A stretch of 64,000 nt of DNA, taken from the NCBI RefSeq assembly GCF_002911015.1, contig NZ_KZ626864.1, positions 1-64,000 on the forward strand. Reading direction: 5' to 3'. The translations under genes were made by a program, and so were the position numbers. The notes under the pieces were generated by a model. It worked only from the letters and a program-made list of their open reading frames with translations. It did no database searches and had not been told where the DNA came from. This stretch comes from Streptomyces populi. Its GTDB lineage: Bacteria > Actinomycetota > Actinomycetes > Streptomycetales > Streptomycetaceae. Shown piece after piece: positions 7,668 through 15,777 of this stretch (position 1 is its first letter; each line of letters begins with the position of its first letter).

Positions 7668-8411
7668 TCAGCCTTCCAGGCGAAGCTCCTCCTGGTCCAA
7701 GCGGATGCTGAGCTGGCTTCCCAGCTCGCGAAACCCCAGCGCCCGTGCAACGTTACGGGAGGCCATTGGACGGGCACGCCACTGCGGGAGCAGACCGTCG
7801 GCGAGTGCCTGCGCCACCGCCGCAGAAGCGACCTGTCGCGCCAGCCCGCGGCCTCTTTCCCCCGGCGCGGTGAGCACGCACAGATGGGCCGCTGCTGAGG
7901 GCCAGGCTTGAAACCCCGCCGCGGCCACCACGTTCGCGCCCTTGCGCACGACGAACGCAGCGGAGGTGATCTCGTCCATCCCGCTCTCGCCGGCGTCCTC
8001 GGGCGACACCGACTTCACCAACGCCATCAAGTCCTGATGCCCAGGGGCAAGCCGTTCAACGGAACGGCTCGCCGGCACCGGGCGGAAGCTGTCACGTGAC
8101 ACGTATCCCAAGACTGCCGGACCGAGCATCTCATTAACAGGCAATACGGCCCGAACCGCTTCTGAAGACGTCAGTGAGCTGGTCGGCATCACGGCCAGGA
8201 GCCGACGCAGAACCTGCGCATCCCTGTCCGTCGGCGCCGTGACGATCGCCGAGTCACCCAGCACCACAATCCCAGCCCACGAAGGCGGAGCCAGCTGCGA
8301 GGCGGGCGACGTGACCACGTTCAAGCCCTCCACCAAGGGAAACGACACCGGCACAGCAGCCAACGTTTCCCACACACCCTGAGCCTGCTTCAGCAACGGA
8401 TCAACAGCCAT
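7668..8411 (-). CDS. GNAT-family N-acetyltransferase
   Basis: A 247-aa protein. The C-terminal third has the GNAT core: VLTAPGERGRGLARQVASA matches the acetyl-CoA-binding Q/RxxGxG/A segment, and ARPMASRNVARALGFRELG matches the late beta-strand/helix region with the common N-x-x-A-x-x-x-Y/LGF pattern. The N-terminal half is a less conserved domain, as in several two-domain GNATs. ATG 8411 is chosen because upstream extension is of poor quality. The substrate cannot be predicted. It starts 460 bp from the WhiB-like gene, which is divergent. Confidence 0.8.
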   Translation of the reverse strand: MAVDPLLKQAQGVWETLAAVPVSFPLVEGLNVVTSPASQLAPPSWAGIVVLGDSAIVTAPTDRDAQVLRRLLAVMPTSSLTSSEAVRAVLPVNEMLGPAVLGYVSRDSFRPVPASRSVERLAPGHQDLMALVKSVSPEDAGESGMDEITSAAFVVRKGANVVAAAGFQAWPSAAAHLCVLTAPGERGRGLARQVASAAVAQALADGLLPQWRARPMASRNVARALGFRELGSQLSIRLDQEELRLEG

Positions 8412-8871
8412 CAGCCGATCCTGCCACCCCGAGATCACAGACGCCGAGGGATTTCGTTGGCCGCCCAGCGGGAAGATGCCGCAGGTGGTCCCAACGCAAG
8501 CCAATCCCCGGGGCCACTTCAGGACGTCCGGAAGCCTCCAATTCCCCACCAACTGGGGCCGCTCGAAGCCAACATGCCGGAGCCGCCGAATGACTCCAGG
8601 GCCACGTCTCCGACATGTTGCCGCGCTATGGGGGTGGGCAGGTCATCGGGGTGAACCAGAAGTGCCACGAGAACCGGCCGCGATGCGAATTTTCCAAGTC
8701 CGGCGCTGGCGACCTCACCGCGTTGTCGGATCACCTGGGATAGGCGAGCCGGGCAACATAGCCGACGATCGCCGGTTAGGGAAACCGGTGTTTGTACGGA
8801 TGCTCGTACCTCTGTTGGTCCCATGGCGGACCACAGGCTCAGTGCAGGTACCGAGCAGGAGGCGGTCGACG
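8412..8871. other. Divergent intergenic region between GNAT and WhiB-like genes
   Basis: No convincing gene in either strand over 460 bp. The right part holds the two inverted repeats listed next. The left part has no recognisable coding or repeat signal. Confidence 0.5.
8772..8809 (+). promoter_or_regulatory. Two adjacent inverted repeats upstream of the WhiB-Xis operon
   Basis: CCGGTT-N5-AACCGG lies at 8772-8788 and GTACG-N6-CGTAC at 8794-8809, about 65-100 bp before the WhiB-like start. Each is a perfect dyad of operator size. They may bind a repressor that controls excision functions, or the Xis protein itself. Confidence 0.4.
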
Positions 8872-9396
8872 ATGCGTGAAGGGCACCCAAGGCTTCGAGC
8901 CAGAGGAGATCAAACTTGGCAAGGAAGAGCGGCATGCGCAGAGGCGGTTGAGGTACTCAAGGATCCCGATCTCTTCTTTCCCGGAACGCCTGTGGACGAA
9001 CAGCGCGTGCGTCTCGCCAAGGGGATCTGTTCATCCTGCACGGTCAGGAAGATGTGCCTTGAGGCCGCCCTGGAAAGTGGTGACGCCGCTGGTGTTCGGG
9101 GCGGATTTACGGAGGCGGAGCGCAGGGTCATGCGGAACCGCTTTGAGCTGCGATGTGATCCTGTGAGGGTCGAGGCGGCGCTGGTCGGGAGGGACGTGTA
9201 TCTCACCAGACCCGAGAGACATGAGTTGATCCGGCGAGCTGCCGAGTCCGGCACGTCTGTTTTGCGGCTGGCCGAAGTCCTCAAGGTGTCCGAGGCGCAC
9301 GTGAAGAAGCTCATCCGGCGGGAGTTGAGGTCCTGCGCTGAACACCCAGAAAGTCCGTGCATCGGGCGGGCCGTTGCTGAAGTCGCCCTGATATGA
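8872..9396 (+). CDS. WhiB-like Fe-S protein with C-terminal helix-turn-helix
   Basis: A 174-aa protein. Cysteines 22, 53, 56 and 62 form the C-xn-CxxC-x5-C ligand set of Wbl proteins, followed by GVRGGFT (74-80), the G[VI]xGG turn. Unlike most Wbl proteins (about 80-130 aa) it carries about 85 extra residues; the segment around SVLRLAEVLKVSEAHVKKLI looks like a helix-turn-helix. ATG 8872 sits 9 nt after AGGAGG. Its stop overlaps the Xis-like start (ATGA), so the two are co-translated. Wbl genes are common on Streptomyces mobile elements and phages, and a regulatory role in integration/excision is likely. Confidence 0.9.
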   Translation: MREGHPRLRARGDQTWQGRAACAEAVEVLKDPDLFFPGTPVDEQRVRLAKGICSSCTVRKMCLEAALESGDAAGVRGGFTEAERRVMRNRFELRCDPVRVEAALVGRDVYLTRPERHELIRRAAESGTSVLRLAEVLKVSEAHVKKLIRRELRSCAEHPESPCIGRAVAEVALI

Positions 9397-9605
9397 GCCG
9401 AGCTGAATCAGTCACCGGGGCGTGCGGTGAGCGAGGGATCCAGTACCTGGGAGTCGACGAAGCGGCCGCGTACCTCAATGTAGGCCGACGCTGGATGTAT
9501 CGGGAGTCCCAGCGTCATGGGGTAGCGAGGTACTACTTCGGTGGGAAGCTGAGATTCAGCATTGCTGAGCTGGACGCGTGGGCGAAGCAACAGAAGGTCT
9601 CCTGA
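9393..9605 (+). CDS. xis: Excisionase-type DNA-binding protein
   Basis: A 70-aa protein with the MerR-like winged helix-turn-helix of excisionases: YLGVDEAAAYLNVGRRWMYR, then YYFGGKLRFSIAELDAWA, where the wing (GGKLRF) and final helix are typical. It starts inside the stop of the WhiB-like gene and is followed by a strong two-way terminator, beyond which the integrase converges. It probably directs excision with the integrase next door. Confidence 0.85.
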   Translation: MSRAESVTGACGERGIQYLGVDEAAAYLNVGRRWMYRESQRHGVARYYFGGKLRFSIAELDAWAKQQKVS

Positions 9606-9606
9606 A

Positions 9607-9632
9607 GGGGGGCGGGTAGCGACCCGCCCCCC
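9607..9632. terminator. Bidirectional terminator between xis and int
   Basis: A 10-bp perfect GC stem (GGGGGGCGGG at 9607-9616, CCCGCCCCCC at 9623-9632) with a 6-nt loop sits between the convergent xis and int genes and is followed by TTCTC. Confidence 0.8.
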
Positions 9633-9638
9633 TTCTCG

Positions 9639-10739
9639 CTACAAGCCCTCGTTCAAGAGCTTCGCGGCACGGCCGATGGAGGCCGGCATGAGGTGCCGGT
9701 AGATCTTGAAGGTCATGTTGATGTTCCTGTGCCCCATCCACTCCGCGACATCGGTGATGGGTATGCCCCCGGCCAGGCAGTTGGAGGCGAAGAAGTGGCG
9801 CAGCGAGTACGTGGTCAGCTTCTTGTTGATCGCTGCCTGTCTCTTGGCGGCGCCCCATTGGTAGTTGAGCGTCGTATGGGCCCAGTAAGGAGACCGCTGG
9901 GTTCGTAGGAGGTATCCGTTCGCGTCGGCGCCGTGCTCCTTCTCGTAGCGGAGCAGGGACTCCCGTACGGTCCACGGCATCGGAGTCTCACGGAACTCTC
10001 CGGCCTTGCGGTGCTTGAGGGGCGCTCGTTCGCGCGTCTTTCCTTCTATCTGTTCGGTGATGCGGTAGACGTCGTCCGCGACCATCCGCTCCAGATTTGC
10101 GGCGAATGCCTCTCCGTTACGGAGCCCGGAGCCCGACATGAGGTCGATGATGATCCGAAGCCCGTCGCTGCTGACGGCCTTGAGGGCGTGTATCTCGTCC
10201 AGCGTGGGGATGGTGATCTCCCGCGGGACATACTCGGGCGGTACGACGCCGTCGAACGGATCCTCGGCGATGCCGCCACGGCGGCGCGCGTCGAGGAGAA
10301 TCTTCTTCAAGGTGTCGAACGCGTTCTGCTGAGCCGCGAGACCGACGGAACGTTCCTCCATCGACATGATGAAGTCGTCGACCGCCGTCGCCGTGAATGT
10401 GTTCATCCGCCGAGACTCCAGCACGGGCAGAATCTGGCTGTTGAGGACCTGGGTGACTGAGCGAGTGCTGCCCGGGGCGTAGTGCCGTTGCCGGGTCAGC
10501 CAGGCGGCGGCGTATTGACCGAAACGCTGTTTTCCGAGCTCTCTTTTCAGTTCGGCCTGGGCGCGGGGAGTGGACCGCTTCTCCTCGTAGACTTTGGTCA
10601 GCCGGTCGAGCGCCGTTTGCTGCGTGGAGTAGCCGGTCTCCTCACGCTGCCGACCTGCCGCGTCGCGGTAGCGAATGGCGTACGGGTGGCTGCAACGGTT
10701 CTGGCGGGCGCAGGCGCAGCTTTTGAAGAAGCTGCCCAT
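9639..10739 (-). CDS. int: Tyrosine-type site-specific integrase
   Basis: A 366-aa phage/AICE-type tyrosine recombinase. It has an N-terminal arm/zinc-like segment (MGSFFKSCACARQNRCSHPY), a core-binding domain (about 70-165) and a catalytic domain. Catalytic residues visible are R207 (GLRNGE), R314 in YSLRH, H337 (GHRN) and nucleophile Y347 (IYRHL). The first His of the usual HxLR box is Tyr311, a known variation. ATG 10739 matches the usual start of Streptomyces homologues. It converges with wbl-xis. No tRNA lies at either end, so the attachment site is unknown, and no replication or transfer gene of an AICE is present. Confidence 0.92.
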   Translation of the reverse strand: MGSFFKSCACARQNRCSHPYAIRYRDAAGRQREETGYSTQQTALDRLTKVYEEKRSTPRAQAELKRELGKQRFGQYAAAWLTRQRHYAPGSTRSVTQVLNSQILPVLESRRMNTFTATAVDDFIMSMEERSVGLAAQQNAFDTLKKILLDARRRGGIAEDPFDGVVPPEYVPREITIPTLDEIHALKAVSSDGLRIIIDLMSGSGLRNGEAFAANLERMVADDVYRITEQIEGKTRERAPLKHRKAGEFRETPMPWTVRESLLRYEKEHGADANGYLLRTQRSPYWAHTTLNYQWGAAKRQAAINKKLTTYSLRHFFASNCLAGGIPITDVAEWMGHRNINMTFKIYRHLMPASIGRAAKLLNEGL

Positions 10740-11175
10740 TCCGCGGACGAGCTGGGTCGCCAAGTGCGCGTCTCCTGACTCATGCTGGGAGTTTGCTGAC
10801 CAAGGGCCTCTCAGCATGGGACTGACCTGCGGCCGCGCCAAACTAGAAGACGTTGATGAGCATCTTCATGGGTACCTCCCGATGGGATTGACGGACGGGT
10901 TCCTGGCCTGTGTCTTCCCTGGTCAAACCTGGTGCGGATGGTTTTGACCTTGATCTTTCGCGGTGCTCGCCGTCGGGCCGCGGCGGTGCTGGTGCCGACC
11001 CGATGCCGACTTTCGTGACGGCCTGTCGGATGCGTGGAGTGATGGAACGCGAATCGGTGAGAGGGCTGTCACCCCCAGTATTGACCTTGCGGTAGCGAAG
11101 GTCACGCGTGCGGACGCCCAGGTCCTCGCCGAGCGGGCGACCTGGGCGGACGGACCCCCGTCCGCCGGTCGTTCG
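10740..11175. other. Intergenic region upstream of int with two inverted repeats
   Basis: No gene is seen over 436 bp. GGTCAAA at 10921-10927 pairs with TTTGACC at 10943-10949, and TGACCTT at 11082-11088 pairs with AAGGTCA at 11098-11104. The first could be an integrase arm or attachment-site element because it lies about 180 bp before int. The second lies about 70 bp downstream of merR and may end its transcript. Confidence 0.4.
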
Positions 11176-11589
11176 TCAGGAGTCGCTGGAGGGTGCGGAT
11201 GCCGACAGGCGCCTGCGGAGGGTGCCTTCGAAGTCTTCGGCGCGTGCGAGCTGGACCCGCAGCTTCTCGACCTGTTCGGCGGCGGCCTGCTGGTAGGTGC
11301 GGACGCGGTCCAGCAGGGTCTCGAGCTCGTCGGCACCGAGCGCGTCCTCGGCATCGAGCCGGTCGGTGGCGTCGAGCAGGTCGCGCATCTGGTCCAGGGT
11401 GAAGCCGAGGGGCTTCATGCGGCGGATGACCATGAGACGGGCGACGTCGGTCTCGGTGTAGAGACGGAAGCCGCCCCGCGAGCGGGCGGAGGGGACGACG
11501 AGGCCGACCTCCTCGTAGTGCCGGATGGTGCGCAGGGACAGCTCGGTCCGCGCGGCGACCTCTCCGATCTGCATGTGCTTGCCGTCCAC
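11176..11589 (-). CDS. MerR-family transcriptional regulator
   Basis: A 137-aa protein. The N-terminal winged helix-turn-helix (MQIGEVAARTELSLRTIRHY) is followed by the wing (GGFRLYTETDVARL), a coiled-coil dimer helix (about 85-125) and a short C-terminal tail without an obvious effector domain. GTG 11589 is preferred over the ATG at 11574 because GGAGG lies about 9 nt upstream of it. An excellent MerR-type operator is at 11647-11670. Such short MerR proteins respond to redox stress or small ligands; no metal-binding Cys cluster is seen. Confidence 0.88.
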   Translation of the reverse strand: MDGKHMQIGEVAARTELSLRTIRHYEEVGLVVPSARSRGGFRLYTETDVARLMVIRRMKPLGFTLDQMRDLLDATDRLDAEDALGADELETLLDRVRTYQQAAAEQVEKLRVQLARAEDFEGTLRRRLSASAPSSDS

Positions 11590-11646
11590 GCCCGTGGTCC
11601 TCCGGCCCTTCTCGTCTCGACCGCACCCGCGCGCGGCCGCGTCGAT

Positions 11647-11670
11647 CTCTACTCTAACGTGAGGGTAGAG
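11647..11670. promoter_or_regulatory. MerR-type operator
   Basis: CTCTACTCT, then 6 nt, then AGGGTAGAG form a 24-bp imperfect dyad 58 bp upstream of the merR start. The outer arms CTCTAC and GTAGAG are perfect. Long spacer promoters of MerR regulators carry such dyads between -35 and -10. It should control merR and possibly a rightward transcript. Confidence 0.65.
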
Positions 11671-12064
11671 ATGGTGGTGGCGGCCGGGCCGCATGCTGCC
11701 GTTCCGAGGCCGACGGCCCCGACAGCGCGCCCCTGGCCCGGCCCGATCGATGGACGTTGCGCACCCGAACGGGCAAGGAGCGCATCGCCGGGCCCTGCGC
11801 GGACGACCGGCGCACCGTCCGGACCTGGCCGACGACTGCCTGACCAGCACCGGCCTGAGCATGGACGACCGACCGGCATCACGCGTTCGGAGTCGGCACC
11901 GCACACCGCACGGTCGTTGGAGCGTGATCACCGCACCGCTCCGAGGGGCATGACCACGACCTCGGCCCCCGCCCTGTCGACAAGCCTTCACTCTCTGGAC
12001 ACCGGTGTCCCGAAGCCGCCGAAAACGGATGGCCGTCAGCCTCCCGCCCGGCCATGCTGACCGG
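11671..12064. other. No supported gene
   Basis: About 390 bp between the MerR operator and the next gene. Open frames exist but have the composition of shadow frames (Pro/Arg/Ala strings). A target gene of MerR would be expected here; it may have been lost. Confidence 0.4.
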
Positions 12065-12928
12065 ATGGGAGACAGAGCCAACGTCATCGTGGTCCGTGAG
12101 AACGGCACACATGAGCTGTACCGGACCGGCTGGGCGGTCGGAATCGACCTCGACCTGCTGGACGGGCCGACGCCAGTTCTCGCCATGCTTCCCGGACTCC
12201 GCCAGGACGGCTGGTGGTTGGACGACACCATGGCCCAGGGCGGGATACTGCTCGACCTCGGCCGGAAGGTGCTCCTGTTCTTCGCCTGGGAGGGGCCCAG
12301 CACTGAACTCCGCCACCGCGCGGCCATGTTCGAGTCGATCCGAGCGGCGTGGCCGGGCTGGGAGGTCCGCTGGCTGTACGACGGTCCGGCCGAACTGCGC
12401 GAGTACGTCGGACTGGACCCGGAGTACGTCCGCCGCCGCGATGCGGACCTCTCTTCGGCCCCGCTCCTGGCCCCCGACGACGAGGACCTGACCGGGTCCG
12501 ATCCGGGCGGTGTGGTGATCACGGTCGGCGCCGACCGCTGCCACGTCGCCTCCGACGCCTTCGACCACCCGGTCCGCGAGGGCGCCGCCCTGCTCGACCG
12601 CCTGGCGGACGCCCCCGGGCACCGGGTCTGCCGCCTGCACGTCAACTCCGGCATCCACCTCGACCCGGAACGCCGCCGTCTGGGCTGGTGGTCCCTCTAT
12701 TCCTCGCCACAGGCTCATCAAGTACCGGAGTTGTGGCCGGGCTGGACGGTGGAGTTCTGGCAGGACGACTGGGAACAGCACGTCAGAGTCGGCGACCGCT
12801 TCTCTCCGGCGCCGTTCGACGCCGGAGAGGAAGCCAGGACCGCGGTGCTCGCCGAGGCCGGGGAGCGCCGGGCTCTCCGGGCCCGCAACCACGCCCTGGT
12901 CACTCGTCCACGGACCACGCCGGCTTGA
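12065..12928 (+). CDS. Unknown protein, Trp-rich
   Basis: A 287-aa protein from ATG 12065 (MGDRANVIVV). It is rich in Trp and acidic residues (WEGPSTEL, WPGWEVRWLYDG, FWQDDWEQHV), with no signal peptide, membrane segment or motif of a known enzyme. Similar MGDRANV-starting proteins are common unnamed Streptomyces proteins. Its composition is reminiscent of immunity-type or SMI1-like proteins, but I cannot assign it. It stands alone between merR and the converging gene at 13130. Confidence 0.65.
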   Translation: MGDRANVIVVRENGTHELYRTGWAVGIDLDLLDGPTPVLAMLPGLRQDGWWLDDTMAQGGILLDLGRKVLLFFAWEGPSTELRHRAAMFESIRAAWPGWEVRWLYDGPAELREYVGLDPEYVRRRDADLSSAPLLAPDDEDLTGSDPGGVVITVGADRCHVASDAFDHPVREGAALLDRLADAPGHRVCRLHVNSGIHLDPERRRLGWWSLYSSPQAHQVPELWPGWTVEFWQDDWEQHVRVGDRFSPAPFDAGEEARTAVLAEAGERRALRARNHALVTRPRTTPA

Positions 12929-13083
12929 TCCCCGGCCGGACGACCGCGACCGGCCCGGCCATGGGCGGCTGACCGGCATCACGCATTCAGGCTCCTTGCG
13001 TCGTTGGTGGGTTGGTTCCGGTCACTCGGTGGCGGAACGAGCAACTCCTGCTTCAGAAAGTTGAGTTCACGGGAGTCCCGCTT

Positions 13084-13165
13084 CGTGTGAAGGAGGCTGT
13101 CCCCTTCGAACCACTTCAGGCCGGCGCGGTCATCGGCGCAGCCGCGGAGTCGGTGCGTCATCTCC
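13084..13165 (-). pseudogene. 82-bp fragment of a phosphotransferase gene
   Basis: This stretch matches 819-900 of the phosphotransferase gene at about 72 of 82 positions without gaps, on the same strand. The peptide is THRLRG, DDRAG, LKWFEGDSLLHT compared with AHRLRG, DDPAD, LKWFEGDSLLHT in the intact copy. Similarity ends abruptly on both sides, so this is the scar of a duplicated or rearranged copy. It overlaps the last 36 bp of the next minus-strand gene in another frame. Confidence 0.75.
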
Positions 13166-13876
13166 GTTCAGGGCTGCCTGCACCTGACGGTGACCGGTCT
13201 CCTCGCGCGACCAGACGAGCGTCCGACGGCGCGGATTCTCGTGGTCCCAGCTGTCGTGATCCATGACAGCAACGGTGTCCGACAGCCGCCACCGGGAGGA
13301 ACCCCATGAGGCCTCAGGCACCACCACCAGGCCGTCGAGGAGTTCGAGGGCCGACACGGCAAGGCTGTCCACGGGCCACGGCTTCCATGTCGCGACGGCG
13401 TCGGTGAGGGCATGCGATTCGATCAGGTGCAGGAGCGACGGGGCAATGGGGAGGTAGGGACTGCCGCCGTCGACGTCGGTGCCCACACTGCCGTCGGTGT
13501 GGATCAAGTCCCGGCACGGCTTCGACACGCGCTCGCCGGTCCATTCGAAGTACCAGCCTCCTCTTCCCGGGTCCTGCCACGCTGCCGTCCGCGGGCCGAG
13601 GTGGTCGTACTCCCACCCGCGGGCGGTCTCGTGCCGGTCCCCGTTCACAACCCGGCTACGGCGTACCTCGTAGCGCAGGCCTCCGAATCTCCGCTCGAAC
13701 CCCTCGCACCGGATGATGAGGTCCATGGGAGCGGGGACGAGTCTCCCCGTGCGGTCGCGCACCCGCCAGAGTTCGATCGGCAGCCCGAACCGAGAGGGGC
13801 GCTCGCGCCGGGCTGTGCGGCGCAGGAGGTCTTGTGCGCGGGTCGAGAGCTCGGAGGGATCTTCCAGGATGTGCAT
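13130..13876 (-). CDS. Unknown protein with a replaced C-terminus
   Basis: A 248-aa protein without a recognised domain. It is soluble and mixed alpha/beta with several Trp (GRGGWYFEWTGERV, DAVATWKPWPVDS). Its last 12 residues (DAPTPRLRR) are read through the phosphotransferase fragment in another frame, so the original end was probably lost when that fragment joined. ATG 13876 is the only sensible start. It may still be expressed, as about 235 residues are intact. Confidence 0.6.
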   Translation of the reverse strand: MHILEDPSELSTRAQDLLRRTARRERPSRFGLPIELWRVRDRTGRLVPAPMDLIIRCEGFERRFGGLRYEVRRSRVVNGDRHETARGWEYDHLGPRTAAWQDPGRGGWYFEWTGERVSKPCRDLIHTDGSVGTDVDGGSPYLPIAPSLLHLIESHALTDAVATWKPWPVDSLAVSALELLDGLVVVPEASWGSSRWRLSDTVAVMDHDSWDHENPRRRTLVWSREETGHRQVQAALNGDDAPTPRLRR

Positions 13877-13924
13877 CCTGAACTTCTTTTCCGAAGAAAC
13901 GTGTGTGACTGTCGGGCAGTCACA

Positions 13925-14095
13925 CTACCGGCCGTCGGTACGGGCTCTGCGGCCTGGGTTTTCCATCGGGAGCCGGTCCGGCCGGCCGGGTACTCGGCCA
14001 CGAGTCGGTCGAACCACTGGACGCGGCAACCGGCAGCCGCTGGGTTCGAGCTCGATGACTTCCCGCTCGAAGAGCACGAGACCACCGGACCTCAT
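13925..14095 (-). pseudogene. Frameshifted small gene remnant
   Basis: On the minus strand, ATG 14095 begins GC3-rich codons (MRSGGLVLFEREVIELEPS). About 60 bp on, the GC3 bias moves to another frame that reads VQWFDRLVAEYPAGRTGSRW. Joined, they make one plausible short protein, so a single indel is likely. I do not recognise it. Confidence 0.3.
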
Positions 14096-14331
14096 GGGCC
14101 GACCGCACTCGGGACGAAGCCGTCGCGGCGCTTCTCGGCTCCTTCGCTTCGACACCTCACGGGCACGCCTCGAGGGCTTCGCGCGCCGCGCGGGCTTGAG
14201 CATGAGGTCGGGCTCCGTGGCCGGGCAGTTCCGGGGTGCTCACCCGGAAGTCCGGCGAGAGCCGCCGGGCGTGGGGCACCGTCGCCACGGACGGACCGCC
14301 CGCGGGCTCAGGCGCGGGTGCCTCCCCGCCC

Positions 14332-14366
14332 GGCGCATAGCCATGGCACGGCCATGGCTATGCGCC
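14332..14366. repeat. Perfect 15-bp inverted repeat
   Basis: GGCGCATAGCCATGG (14332-14346) and its exact reverse complement (14352-14366) are separated by 5 nt. It lies 180 bp before the YihY/BrkB gene, not at a gene end, and has no T-run. It could be an operator, a recombination site or a folded RNA. Confidence 0.7.
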
Positions 14367-14545
14367 CACGGCGAGGGCGACGGCCCTGCTTCCGGTGCCC
14401 GTCCTCGGAACGCGCGTGTCAGGTCCCTGCCCGTCGGAGTCCGTGAAGGCGACCTGTCGCATGTCGGCCACGGCGCGGGGGCCCGTGGAACTGCCGGGGG
14501 CGAAGTGCCTCGAATAGCTGGAATTCGGACGGGTACCCCGCGGAC

Positions 14546-15616
14546 ATGAAACCGCATCTCCCCGGCCGGAACGATCATCGTGCCGACGACGAGGCCCGAC
14601 GGCGCGATCGCGTGTCCGTGCCGCCACCCGAAGAAGTCGGCCCCGGGCCCGAGGTGGAACGGCGCGCGCCGGACACACCGACCGACCTGCCGAAGCCGGC
14701 GTGGCGAGCCGTGCTGAAAGGCAGCCTGCGCGAGTTCAAGGACGACGAGCTGACCGACCGGGCCGCGGCGCTGACGTACTACGGCCTGCTGTCGCTCTTC
14801 CCGGCCCTGCTGGTCCTGGTGTCGGTGCTGGGGCTGACGGGGAAGTCCACCACGGACGCACTGCTGAAGAACGTCGGCGAGTTCGCCCCCGGCTCCGCCC
14901 GCGACATCGTCACCAGTTCCGTCCATCAGTTGCAGAACAACGCCGGCCTCGGGTCGGTCGCGGCGGTCGTCGGCGTCCTCCTGGCGGTGTGGTCGGCCTC
15001 CGGGTACGTGGCCGCGTTCATGCGCGCCGCCAACGCGGTCTACGACATGCCCGAGGGCCGCCCGGCGTGGAAGATCCTCCCGGTGCGGGTGGGCCTGACG
15101 GTCGCGCTGATGGTGCTCGCCCTCGTCAGTGCCGTGATCGTGGTCTTCACCGGCGCCCTGGCCCGTCAGGCGGGCTCGGCCCTCGGGATCGGCGACACGG
15201 CCCTGACGGTGTGGTCGATCGCCAAGTGGCCCGTCCTGGTGGTCCTGGTCGTCATCATGATCGCGCTGTTGTACTGGGGAACCCCGAACGCCCGGGTGAA
15301 GGGATTCCGCTGGGTGACCCCGGGCAGCGTCCTCGCCCTGGTCATCTGGCTGGTGGCGTCCGCCGCGTTCGCGTTCTACGTCGCCAACTTCGGCTCGTAC
15401 AACAAGACCTACGGCACCCTGGCCGGCGTCATCGTGTTCCTGGTCTGGCTGTGGATCAGCAACCTGGCGATCCTGCTGGGCCTGGAGTTCGACGCCGAGA
15501 CCGTTCGCCAGCGGGCGATCGCCGGCGGTCAGCCGCCGGGCAAGGAGCCGTACACCCAGCCGCGCGACACCCGGAAGTGGGACGAGGAGGACCTGCGCCG
15601 CCTGGACGAGACCTGA
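14546..15616 (+). CDS. YihY/BrkB family inner-membrane protein
   Basis: A 356-aa protein with a charged N-terminus (about 60 aa), the family motif DELTDRAAALTYYGLLSLFPALLVL (seen as AALTYYGLLSLFPA at about 74-87), then five or six more hydrophobic segments to about residue 300. The PNARVKGFRWVTPGSVLA and FGSYNKTYGTLAGVIVFL segments are characteristic. The tail is soluble and charged. The family was once called RNase BN in error; its function is unsettled (membrane transport or envelope). It ends at a strong terminator shared with the converging PP2C gene. Confidence 0.92.
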   Translation: MKPHLPGRNDHRADDEARRRDRVSVPPPEEVGPGPEVERRAPDTPTDLPKPAWRAVLKGSLREFKDDELTDRAAALTYYGLLSLFPALLVLVSVLGLTGKSTTDALLKNVGEFAPGSARDIVTSSVHQLQNNAGLGSVAAVVGVLLAVWSASGYVAAFMRAANAVYDMPEGRPAWKILPVRVGLTVALMVLALVSAVIVVFTGALARQAGSALGIGDTALTVWSIAKWPVLVVLVVIMIALLYWGTPNARVKGFRWVTPGSVLALVIWLVASAAFAFYVANFGSYNKTYGTLAGVIVFLVWLWISNLAILLGLEFDAETVRQRAIAGGQPPGKEPYTQPRDTRKWDEEDLRRLDET

Positions 15617-15647
15617 CACCCGTGGAGCTGCGTCGGACGAGGCGGCG

Positions 15648-15692
15648 CACCTCCCCTCGCACCGGCGGACGGAGCCGGTGCGAGGGGAGGTG
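15648..15692. terminator. 19-bp stem terminator between convergent genes
   Basis: CACCTCCCCTCGCACCGGC at 15648-15666 is the exact reverse complement of 15674-15692, with a 7-nt loop. It serves the YihY gene and probably the PP2C gene from the other side. Confidence 0.85.
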
Positions 15693-15777
15693 CTCCCGGC
15701 CCGGGCGGAGACGAGGGCCGAAGGGCGGGCGCCACGGCGAGGAAGGTGCCCTCGGCCGTACCCGCGGCGACCGGCGG

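Noticed and set aside
13713..14549. Plus-strand frame before the YihY gene
   Set aside because: Arg/Ser-rich shadow with no start signal or domain.
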